NCBI GenBank assembly: GCA_964370305.1
Contig: CAYJIU010000077.1
Coordinates: 1 to 9,329, forward strand
Length of the DNA: 9,329 nt
From: CAYJAD01 sp964370305
GTDB lineage: Bacteria > Desulfobacterota > Desulfovibrionia > Desulfovibrionales > Desulfovibrionaceae
Direction of reading: 5' to 3'
The notes under the pieces are model-generated. The model did no database searches and was not told the DNA's origin. It saw only the letters and a list, made by a program, of their open reading frames with translations. The number at the start of each line of letters is the position of its first letter. Within the stretch, counting starts at the first letter, position 1. Position numbers and translations under genes: made by a program. This document shows positions 1-6,349 of this stretch, piece by piece.

Positions 1-2
1 AA

Positions 3-3000
3 AATTATATAGACATGACCAGCGGAAGCCTAACTGCTAGCCTTGGTGCTGATAGTATTACTATGGGTAGCATGAGCGGTGGCACCATTAATGGCGGCGC
101 TGGTGGTGATGGTATTACCTTGGGCAGTATGACTGGCGGCATAATTAATGGTGATGCAGGTCAGGATATCATTCAAGTAACTAATATGACTGGCGGCACA
201 ATTAATGGTGGCGCTGATAATGATCGTATTACACTGACAAATACTAGCGGTGGAACCGTTGACGGCGGCGCAGGGTCTGATACCATCGTAGTTAGTGGGT
301 TAACAGATTTGTTCACCAAGCTTAACATAAATAATACAGGCACAGAGCGCGATACTGTCCATCTTGACGATGAGCTTCAATCTGGTGAACTTATCCTAAA
401 CTCCAATGCTGGCTTTTATTTGGGCAAGAACGACACTCTAGGATTTGATATGTCCGGCGGTAGCATAAGCGGCTCTGCCGGTAATGATGAAATACGTGTC
501 AACATTATGACCGCTGGAACTATCAATGCTGGTGCAGGTGATGATATCATTCATGTCTTACGGATGGGCTTTCACAATGGTGTCACAGGTATTGTCAGTG
601 GCACAGGTGTTATCAATGCTGGAGCAGGTGCGGATACCATTAACCTTACTATTCCTAATAGTGGTAGCATTGATGGTGGCGCAGGTGCTGATTTAATCAC
701 TGTGAACAACTCCATAAACTTTAATTTTAACATAAACAATAGCGGTACAGAAAGAGATAAAATCCGCTTAACAAACGGCATAGGCGAAGGGGGAGAGCTT
801 ACCCTCAGCTCCAATGCCGGCTTTGAGCTAGTGAGAAATGAAAATGGTGACGGCATTCACATGGCAGAGGGTGCTACGCTTAATGGCTCTGCTGGTTCCG
901 ATAGTATTGTTATTGATGAGATGGCTAAAAATGCCAAAGTCTATGCCGGTGATGGTGATGACAGCATTTATGTCAGCAGCGTAAAAGACAACCCTGATGA
1001 TGGTTCAGGCAATGATCAAGTAGTAGTTGACGCTACCAATGGCAGAGTTATTGATGCTGGCGCAGGCAATGATTCTGTGTTCATTGGTAATATATTTGAA
1101 GCAGATGGTGACATAAGGATTGACTTAGACGGTGGCGCTGGCATTGATACCTTGCATATAGGTTTCGATTTCATTAAAGCAGGTCTTGATATAACTACCA
1201 TACTTTCTAAAATTTCTAATTTTGAAGCTATTAAGATTATAAACCTGAATGGAAAATTTACAACCAATGGCAGCGCTAACGCTGATAACATAACAGTAGA
1301 TAGTCTGACTGGCGAAGCTAGTCTTAATGGTTTAGCTGGTGATGATACACTTACTGTTACTGACTTGATTGCTGGTACCATTAATGGCGGTGATGATGAT
1401 GATACTATTACCATTTCTGATGTCAATGGTAGGAATAACGACCTCGACATTGATATCAACGGTAACGCTGGTGCTGACTTAATTAAAGTCAACACGATTC
1501 AAGACTCTTTGCTGGTAACTATTGACGGCGGCGAAGGCACAGATACCATTAGCGTTGGTACTATACAGACTTCGTTAGTAGTCATTAATAATACTGGTTC
1601 AGAAAAAGACAGCCTTAGTATTGTCAAAGTGTTGGGTGGGGGCACTGTAACTCTTGGTTCAAATAATTTTGAAACCACCATTGAGCTAATGGGTAATGGT
1701 GCGAAATTTGTGGGCAGTGCTGATGACGATAGTATAACCGTAACAAGCTTTGAAGGCGGTACATTTGACGGCGGCGCAGGCAAAGATACCCTTGTCATTA
1801 AAGAAACTGTAACTGACACCATTGTCATTAATAATACGGAACTATTACTACTTGATGCTGGTATTAGTGGTGGTACCATAGGCTCTACCAGTGGGTCCAT
1901 GACCATTGCAAAATCTTATAATGGGCAAAGCTACACCGGCGTTGACATAGACAGCAGCCTGACGCTTATGGGTGCTGGAAATGATACCATTTATGTTGGC
2001 AATTTTGGTTCTTATTATGCCAATCTTGGTGGCGCTGGGAATGATAGCATTAACATAGTCACCATGGCTGGGCATCTAAACGCCTCCGGTGGCGGCGCTG
2101 ATACCATTACCATAACAAATATGATTGATGGAATCGTAAGAACTGACAATGGTGGTAATAGCAGTGTTATAAACATTAAAAATGCTCTTAATAAAGAGGT
2201 AACATTTGAGAATTCGAACCTTGCAACTAACAAATTGAATTTAGAAAAAGGCATTGCCGCTGGTGCAGATGTCAAACTAATAGCCCAACGAGGCTTCGGT
2301 TTTGAGGTTAGCAATGCTAGTGACAGCACAACAGGATTTAACATGAGTGGTGGTTCGCTCACTGGTTCTGCTGCCGCAGATAAATTCACCATTAATACCA
2401 TGAGTAATGGTAGCATTGACGGCGGCGGCGGTGCTGACAGTATCACCATAACTGCCATGAACGGCGGAAGCATTGACGGCGGCGCTGGCGTTGATAGCAT
2501 AACCATTAAAAATGCCATTAACAAAACCATTACCCTTAATAATAGCGGTACAGAAAAGGATAACCTTATCCTTGAATCTGGCATTAGCGGTGGGCATGTG
2601 AAGCTTGAAAGCGATGCCGGCTTTACGGTTAGCGCAGATTCAACTGCGGAAGATTATATAGACATGACTAGCGGAAGCCTAACCGGTAGTGCTGGTGCTG
2701 ATAGTATTACTATGGGTAGCATGAGCGGTGGCACCATTAATGGCGGCGCTGATAATGACTATATTAGTATTGGAAAGCTAAACGCTGGAACCGTTGACGG
2801 CGGTGCAGGGGCTGATACCATTACCATTAGTGAGTTCACCAAGGCTAGCATAAGTAATACAGGCACAGAGCAAGATACTCTTTATTTAGATGATAGATAC
2901 ATTACTGATAGCATGGACCTTACCCTTAAGGGCGACGGTGGTTTTTATGTAGCATGGAATAATTCTAATGGCTTTGATATGTCTGGCGGAAAGATTACTG

Positions 3001-5768
3001 GTAGTAGCAGTGCTGATTACTTTGAAATTATTGAATTTAACGGTGGAAACATAGACGGCGGTGCTGGCACTGATATAATTGCCATTACTAACGCACTTGA
3101 TACTACGCTAAACTTTACTAATTCTGGTTCTGAAATAGACTACTTAAATCTAACCGCTGGCGTTACCACTGGAGCCAACGTGACCTTAAGCGGTGCTGGC
3201 GGCTTTGTGGTGAGCGTGAGAAGCGGCGTTCTTTTTGATATGGACGGCGGCACACTTACTGGCAGTGGTGCTAGTGATCAGCTTTGGCTTGAAAATTTAA
3301 GTGGTGAAAACACGTTTATTGATGGCGGAGCTGGGACTGATTACATTATTGTTAATAACATGTCTGGCGGAACTATTAGTGATTCATCGGGCAATGATGT
3401 TATTAGCATAGCTACTCGTGGCGGCAACATGAGTGCTGGGCAGGTCAATGCTGGAGAAGGTAATGATACCATAACCGTAGGCAAAATGACTGGCGGTAAT
3501 ATTAATGGTGGCACTGGTGATGACTCCTTAACAGTCTTTGTGGGTAATGAGACGCGCGACGCAATCCTTAGCGGCGGTGAAGGTTCTGATACCTTCCATA
3601 TTAGTAATATAGCTGGGGAAAGTGGCGAAATTAGCATTAGTAATTTTGAACTCGGCACAGATACCTTGATTATTGGTAGTGATACCATTAACTACGCTGG
3701 TCAAAGTTCTATAACTGTGGGCGATGTCACCGTAAACTTTGTTAATGAATATGATACACATACTATAGCAGACAGGCTAGAGGTGGCACATAGTCAAACC
3801 AATACAGGCCAAGGCGAAGCAGGCTTTGATAGCATTTATCTAAGTAATGGAATTGCTGCTGGTGGTGCTTTGTTGCTAAGTGGTAATTATGGCTTCAACT
3901 TGGGTAAAAATGAAACTCAAGGCTTTGACCTAATTGGCGGGAGCGTAATTGGCAATGATGCAGGTAATATCATTAGGATTGGTACACTTGATCACACTGA
4001 CAACACCAATAACAATGTCATTAGCAGTGGCAATGGCGCAGATAGCATAACCATTAATGAGCTACTAACATCTATTAACTCTGACTATGCTAATATAATC
4101 AATGCTGAGGGCGGCAATGATACAATTAATATAGCTAGCATAAATGGCGGAAGTATTAGAATCTATGGCGGCACTGGTGCTGATAAATTTCAGTTTGCAG
4201 GTAATGGTGATGTCTACCTTACGGATTTTAACGCCACAGAAGGTGATACGCTATGGATTGATGGTGTAAACCAGACAGATTTGATAAGTGCTGCGCAAGG
4301 CGAAGGTGCAGTAAGTCGTCAAATTGGGGATATAACTATACATCTTCAAGAAGATGCTAGCCTTGGCAATAATGTCTTTACCAATGTTATAACAGATACA
4401 GTGAATCTTACTAATGACAGCAAAGCCGTTAAATTATTCGGTGGTATTGCCGAGGGTGGAGTGTTAAACCTTAATGGTAATTATGGCTATAACCTTGACA
4501 TGAGTGCTGAGGGGATTGCAGGCTTCCATATGAATGGTGGTATCATTAATGGCAGCACCGAGAGTGACATCATTAATATTGGCACCATGAACTTTGGTAG
4601 TATTTTTGGCAATGACGGTTCAGAAACCATAAATATTGTCACCATGAATGGCGGTAACATTTTTACCGAAACCGATCTTGCATACGCCTCAAGGACGGAT
4701 GATATAACTATTACCAATATGAATGGCGGTAGCATTGATGCCGGAGATCGCGAAAATACCTTCACTATAACAAATATGAATGGTGGTAGCATCATTGGCG
4801 GCGTTTTTGATGATGATATAACCATTACTAATATGAATGGTGGTAATGTATATGCCGATGAAGGTTTTGAGCTTATAGCCATTACTAATATGAGTGGCGG
4901 TAGTATTGATGCCGGTGTTGGTGATGATACTGTAAATATTACTGGCATTCTAAGCGGTGGTAAAATTTATGGCGGTGAGGGTAATGATCTCATTAAAACT
5001 GAAGATATTGATGTGCAAGGCGATTTGTTAATAGATGGCGGTGAAGGTATTGATATTGTAGCTCTTGCTGATAGCGTCATTGATGCCGCGTTTAACTTAT
5101 CAGACGTAGAAATTACCCCTTACTTGACTAATGTTGAATCTATTGGCTTTGATGCATTAACTACAAAAGGTAGCATTACTGGCACTGATGGCGCAGATGG
5201 CATTGCAATATTTGATATGCAAGGCGGAACCATTGACTGCGGCGCTGGCGTTGATACTATCACTGTGACTATTTCTACTTCAACAACTGGTGCTGTACTT
5301 GCTGACCATGGTAGTGATTATTATGAGATTAATGGATCTGGTGAAGTCACTATTTTGGGTATTGATGCCCGTGATGTGGTAATAGTTAATGGTGTGAATG
5401 TCGGTGGTGAAATTGTTAATACTATAGATAGTATTTTAGATTATACTTACATTAATTATGGAAACCTCAGAATACACTTCTATGACGATGTGGCACATAG
5501 GAAAGAAGGCACTGATGGCAATGATACATTGACTATGGATATTGATGCCGATGCACAAACCTTTAGAGCTTTTGGACGAGGCGGCGCAGATAGATTTGAA
5601 ATAGATAACTCTGGTAATCACAAAGCTAATGTTTATATGGACTTTGACAGCAGTGAAAACGATAGCTTATTTATTAACGGAACTGATAGAACTTCGGCAC
5701 TTGAACAGTCTTTAAGTCAAGGAGAAGCTTCCGTCACTTTTGATGGTATAACTATTTACTTTACCTAA
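3..5768 (+). CDS. Giant RTX-like repeat protein, 5'-truncated by the window edge (probable type I-secreted surface protein or adhesin)
   Basis: The frame is open from base 3 to the TAA at 5766-5768. The first ATG (15) has no ribosome binding site and falls inside a repeat whose internal copy at 2653-2750 is preceded by more protein, so the N-terminus is outside the window. The protein is Gly/Asp/Asn/Thr/Ile-rich, acidic, poor in Lys and Arg, and I found only one Cys (in IDCGAGVDT). It consists of 19-residue units carrying one GGxGxDxI calcium-type motif each, about ten longer spacer modules (INNTGTExD to GFDMSGGSLTGS), and four copies of a module ending in D/N-x-I-T-I-x-F, the last forming the C-terminus. 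From family knowledge, GGxGxD repeats fold into calcium-bound beta-rolls outside the cell, and such proteins usually leave by a type I exporter with an uncleaved C-terminal signal. No enzymatic, adhesive or membrane-anchor domain is visible in this part. Secretion and adhesion are inferences; the repeat class is clear. Confidence 0.85.
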   Translation, partial: NYIDMTSGSLTASLGADSITMGSMSGGTINGGAGGDGITLGSMTGGIINGDAGQDIIQVTNMTGGTINGGADNDRITLTNTSGGTVDGGAGSDTIVVSGLTDLFTKLNINNTGTERDTVHLDDELQSGELILNSNAGFYLGKNDTLGFDMSGGSISGSAGNDEIRVNIMTAGTINAGAGDDIIHVLRMGFHNGVTGIVSGTGVINAGAGADTINLTIPNSGSIDGGAGADLITVNNSINFNFNINNSGTERDKIRLTNGIGEGGELTLSSNAGFELVRNENGDGIHMAEGATLNGSAGSDSIVIDEMAKNAKVYAGDGDDSIYVSSVKDNPDDGSGNDQVVVDATNGRVIDAGAGNDSVFIGNIFEADGDIRIDLDGGAGIDTLHIGFDFIKAGLDITTILSKISNFEAIKIINLNGKFTTNGSANADNITVDSLTGEASLNGLAGDDTLTVTDLIAGTINGGDDDDTITISDVNGRNNDLDIDINGNAGADLIKVNTIQDSLLVTIDGGEGTDTISVGTIQTSLVVINNTGSEKDSLSIVKVLGGGTVTLGSNNFETTIELMGNGAKFVGSADDDSITVTSFEGGTFDGGAGKDTLVIKETVTDTIVINNTELLLLDAGISGGTIGSTSGSMTIAKSYNGQSYTGVDIDSSLTLMGAGNDTIYVGNFGSYYANLGGAGNDSINIVTMAGHLNASGGGADTITITNMIDGIVRTDNGGNSSVINIKNALNKEVTFENSNLATNKLNLEKGIAAGADVKLIAQRGFGFEVSNASDSTTGFNMSGGSLTGSAAADKFTINTMSNGSIDGGGGADSITITAMNGGSIDGGAGVDSITIKNAINKTITLNNSGTEKDNLILESGISGGHVKLESDAGFTVSADSTAEDYIDMTSGSLTGSAGADSITMGSMSGGTINGGADNDYISIGKLNAGTVDGGAGADTITISEFTKASISNTGTEQDTLYLDDRYITDSMDLTLKGDGGFYVAWNNSNGFDMSGGKITGSSSADYFEIIEFNGGNIDGGAGTDIIAITNALDTTLNFTNSGSEIDYLNLTAGVTTGANVTLSGAGGFVVSVRSGVLFDMDGGTLTGSGASDQLWLENLSGENTFIDGGAGTDYIIVNNMSGGTISDSSGNDVISIATRGGNMSAGQVNAGEGNDTITVGKMTGGNINGGTGDDSLTVFVGNETRDAILSGGEGSDTFHISNIAGESGEISISNFELGTDTLIIGSDTINYAGQSSITVGDVTVNFVNEYDTHTIADRLEVAHSQTNTGQGEAGFDSIYLSNGIAAGGALLLSGNYGFNLGKNETQGFDLIGGSVIGNDAGNIIRIGTLDHTDNTNNNVISSGNGADSITINELLTSINSDYANIINAEGGNDTINIASINGGSIRIYGGTGADKFQFAGNGDVYLTDFNATEGDTLWIDGVNQTDLISAAQGEGAVSRQIGDITIHLQEDASLGNNVFTNVITDTVNLTNDSKAVKLFGGIAEGGVLNLNGNYGYNLDMSAEGIAGFHMNGGIINGSTESDIINIGTMNFGSIFGNDGSETINIVTMNGGNIFTETDLAYASRTDDITITNMNGGSIDAGDRENTFTITNMNGGSIIGGVFDDDITITNMNGGNVYADEGFELIAITNMSGGSIDAGVGDDTVNITGILSGGKIYGGEGNDLIKTEDIDVQGDLLIDGGEGIDIVALADSVIDAAFNLSDVEITPYLTNVESIGFDALTTKGSITGTDGADGIAIFDMQGGTIDCGAGVDTITVTISTSTTGAVLADHGSDYYEINGSGEVTILGIDARDVVIVNGVNVGGEIVNTIDSILDYTYINYGNLRIHFYDDVAHRKEGTDGNDTLTMDIDADAQTFRAFGRGGADRFEIDNSGNHKANVYMDFDSSENDSLFINGTDRTSALEQSLSQGEASVTFDGITIYFT
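4..101 (+). repeat. 98-bp near-identical long repeat, copy 1
   Basis: Aligns without gaps to 2653-2750 (offset 2649 bp, a multiple of three). I count 6 mismatches, and the last 58 bp (44-101) are identical. It encodes YIDMTSGSL through GGTINGGA. This copy shows that the ATG at 15 is internal to a repeat. Confidence 0.85.
15..299 (+). repeat. 57-bp tandem repeat array, five units (19 residues each)
   Basis: Units begin at 15, 72, 129, 186 and 243, exactly 57 bp apart. Each starts at the M/T of M-(T/S)-G-G or T-S-G-G and carries one GGxGxDxI-type motif. The first units are interrupted only by substitutions, not indels. The array continues upstream of the window in all likelihood, since the frame is open. 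It ends where the first long spacer module starts (about 327). Confidence 0.85.
2343..2513 (+). repeat. 57-bp tandem repeat array, three units
   Basis: Units start at 2343 (MSGGSLTGSAAADKF), 2400 (MSNGSIDGGGGADSI) and 2457 (MNGGSIDGGAGVDSI), each 57 bp from the next. They encode the same 19-residue pattern as the arrays at both ends of the gene. The following spacer module starts at 2535. Confidence 0.8.
2653..2750 (+). repeat. 98-bp near-identical long repeat, copy 2
   Basis: Direct partner of 4-101, in the same frame and orientation. The identity ends abruptly after GGTINGGA, although similar sequence resumes in the next unit (ACCGTTGACGGCGG at both about 256 and 2790) and in the next spacer (AATACAGGCACAGAG at both about 333 and 2856). 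Confidence 0.85.
2664..2834 (+). repeat. 57-bp tandem repeat array, three units
   Basis: Units start at 2664 (MTSGSLTGSAGADSI), 2721 (MSGGTINGGADNDYI) and 2778 (LNAGTVDGGAGADTI), all 57 bp apart. The first two are near copies of the units at 15 and 72. The next spacer module begins at 2850. Confidence 0.8.
3573..3740 (+). other. Internal copy 1 of the C-terminal-type RTX module
   Basis: Encodes GGEGSDTFHI, then ISNFELGTDTLIIGSD, then VGDVTVNF. The order (GGxGxDxF, a short strand, F-x-x-x-x-D-T-L-x-I, then G-D-V-T-V-x-F) is the same as in the module at the protein's C-terminus, but the distance between the last two parts is shorter. Confidence 0.6.
4161..4349 (+). other. Internal copy 2 of the C-terminal-type RTX module
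   Basis: Encodes IYGGTGADKFQF, then VYLTDFNATEGDTLWIDG, then IGDITIHLQ. The string LTDFNATEGDTLWIDG closely resembles the (I/L)-x-D-F-x-x-x-x-G-D-x-(L/I) strand typical of the end of type I secretion substrates. Confidence 0.65.
4587..4946 (+). repeat. 57-bp tandem repeat array with degenerate calcium motifs
   Basis: Units begin at 4587, 4644, 4719, 4776, 4833 and 4890. Spacing is 57 bp except for one 75-bp step (4644 to 4719), an 18-bp in-frame insertion. The next SGG motif after the array comes 60 bp after the last unit. The part conserved here is I-T-N-M-N-G-G, while the GGxGxD half is largely eroded (for example AGDRENT, GGVFDDD, ADEGFEL). Confidence 0.8.
5295..5480 (+). other. Internal copy 3 of the C-terminal-type RTX module (degenerate)
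   Basis: Encodes DHGSDYYEI, then EVTILGIDARDVVIVNG, then YGNLRIHF. The calcium motif is reduced to H-G-S-D, but the order of elements and the closing N-L-R-I-H-F match the other three copies. Confidence 0.5.
5568..5765 (+). other. C-terminal RTX module, probable type I secretion signal region
   Basis: The last 66 residues read RGGADRFEI, then VYMDFDSSENDSLFINGTD, then FDGITIYFT and stop. A GGxGxDxF motif, a D-F-D-x-x-x-x-D-x-L strand and a terminal Asp followed by hydrophobic residues are what C-terminal regions of RTX proteins exported by type I systems look like. The signal itself is poorly conserved across families, so the assignment rests on position and resemblance only. No transporter genes are in the window. 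Confidence 0.55.
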
Positions 5769-5982
5769 AATGTAGGATTGCTTGGCTTAGCTAGTTGATT
5801 GCATTACCTGATTACACTGGTTGAGCGTTAGTATTTTATTAATTACTATAGTCGGCCCTTAAAAACATAGTAAGACTTTAATATGTAATGATTTTTGATG
5901 TAAAAATATAAAAATAAAGTTGCCAAGAAACGAGCATAATATGCGAATTTACGGCGATTTTATGACAGTAAAAATGAGTTTT

Positions 5983-6011
5983 AGCTACTGACTTGTAGCT
6001 GTAAGCTTTTT
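5983..6011 (+). terminator. Weak candidate terminator for the repeat protein gene
   Basis: AGCTAC (5983-5988) pairs with GTAGCT (5995-6000) over a 6-nt loop, and TTTTT follows at 6007-6011. The stem is only 6 bp, it lies 215 bp after the stop, and 6 nt separate it from the T run, so this is a weak candidate. Confidence 0.25.
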
Positions 6012-6038
6012 AGAACCTCCCGCCTAGCGGGAGGTTCT
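6012..6038. repeat. Perfect 12-bp inverted repeat, GC-rich hairpin
   Basis: AGAACCTCCCGC (6012-6023) and GCGGGAGGTTCT (6027-6038) are exact reverse complements around a 3-nt loop (CTA). It is by far the most GC-rich stretch of the intergenic region. There is no T run after it on either strand, so it is not a standard intrinsic terminator. It could assist termination together with the neighbouring dyad, act as a 3'-end stabiliser, or belong to a REP-like palindrome family. Confidence 0.7.
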
Positions 6039-6099
6039 CGTCCACCAAAAACCTCGGCATATTTTACTCAGATTCGCCCACATACTTACTAAGCAAATC

Positions 6100-6130
6100 A
6101 AGACCCCTGCACAATTGTGTAAAAGGTCTT
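6100..6130. repeat. Palindromic element sharing a 16-nt sequence with 9247-9262
   Basis: AAGACC (6100-6105) pairs with GGTCTT (6125-6130), enclosing the 10-bp perfect palindrome CACAATTGTG (6110-6119). The left part, AAGACCCCTGCACAAT, matches 9247-9262 at 15 of 16 bases. Two copies flanking the kinase gene suggest a dispersed palindromic repeat or a remnant of an insertion-sequence end. No transposase remnant is visible beside this copy. Confidence 0.5.
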
Positions 6131-6195
6131 AGACGTCAAGTTTGCCTTGCAGATTTGTGCTGTTTGGGAAAACAAGCTTTCAAGCGGAAAGGCAC

Positions 6196-6246
6196 AAAAA
6201 TCAATCGCTTTACGGTGAAGCAAAGCTCCACCTTTTCTTGATTTTT
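6196..6246 (-). terminator. Candidate intrinsic terminator of the kinase gene
   Basis: An outer 9-bp stem (AAAAATCAA 6196-6204 with TTGATTTTT 6238-6246) encloses a hairpin formed by 6214-6221 and 6225-6232 with a 3-nt loop. Read as - strand RNA the inner stem GGUGGAGC/GCUUCACC is fully paired with one G-U; read as + strand RNA that position is an A-C mismatch. This favours use by the - strand transcript, whose stop codon lies about 100 bp earlier. The A-rich and T-rich outer arms would also allow activity in the + direction, where TTTTTT follows. Confidence 0.45.
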
Positions 6247-6349
6247 TGTCTTATTTTTTGCAGATTTTAAATTTATATCATTGTATTATCAGTTTATTTT
6301 AGAGCATTAATTGTTTCTTTTGGTGTTGGTTAAGAAGAACCTTTGTATA

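Larger units (their letters stand above)
327..4545 (+). repeat. Dispersed spacer module (INNTGTExD ... GFDMSGGSLTGS), about ten copies
   Basis: A module of roughly 45 to 60 residues recurs between blocks of 19-residue units. Copies start near 327, 732, 1584, 1827 (degenerate), 2205, 2535, 2850, 3114, 3801 and 4404 (degenerate start). The consensus is (I/L/F)-x-N-(T/S)-G-(T/S)-E-x-D-x-(L/I)-x-L, then G-I-x-x-G-G-x-(L/V)-x-L-x-(S/G)-x-x-G-F, then G-F-(D/N)-M-S-G-G. Distances between copies vary from 243 to 852 bp, so the number of 19-residue units per block is variable. I do not recognise the module as a named domain. Confidence 0.7.
5769..6349. other. Intergenic region between two convergent genes, no credible ORF
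   Basis: This 581-bp stretch is AT-rich and its only ATG-started frames are very short (for example 5941-5991, 16 codons, no ribosome binding site). It lies between two gene ends, so promoters are not required here and terminators are expected. It holds the hairpins at 5983-6000, 6012-6038, 6100-6130 and 6196-6246. The first 215 bp after the repeat-protein stop show no convincing terminator. Confidence 0.7.

Noticed and set aside
15..299. CRISPR array or VNTR-type satellite DNA from the regular 57-bp spacing
   Set aside because: The units diverge at synonymous-type positions, stay in frame and encode a conserved amino acid pattern, so the periodicity is a protein repeat rather than a CRISPR array or non-coding satellite.
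572..4948. Long open frames on the - strand opposite the repeat protein (up to 189 codons)
   Set aside because: They mirror the 57-bp periodicity of the + strand gene, are low-complexity (Pro/Ser/Leu/Val-rich), lack ribosome binding sites and have no recognisable domain. Stop codons are simply rare in the antisense of the repeat.
5941..5991. 16-codon ORF (MRIYGDFMTVKM...) in the intergenic region
   Set aside because: There is no ribosome binding site, it is very short, and nothing suggests conservation.
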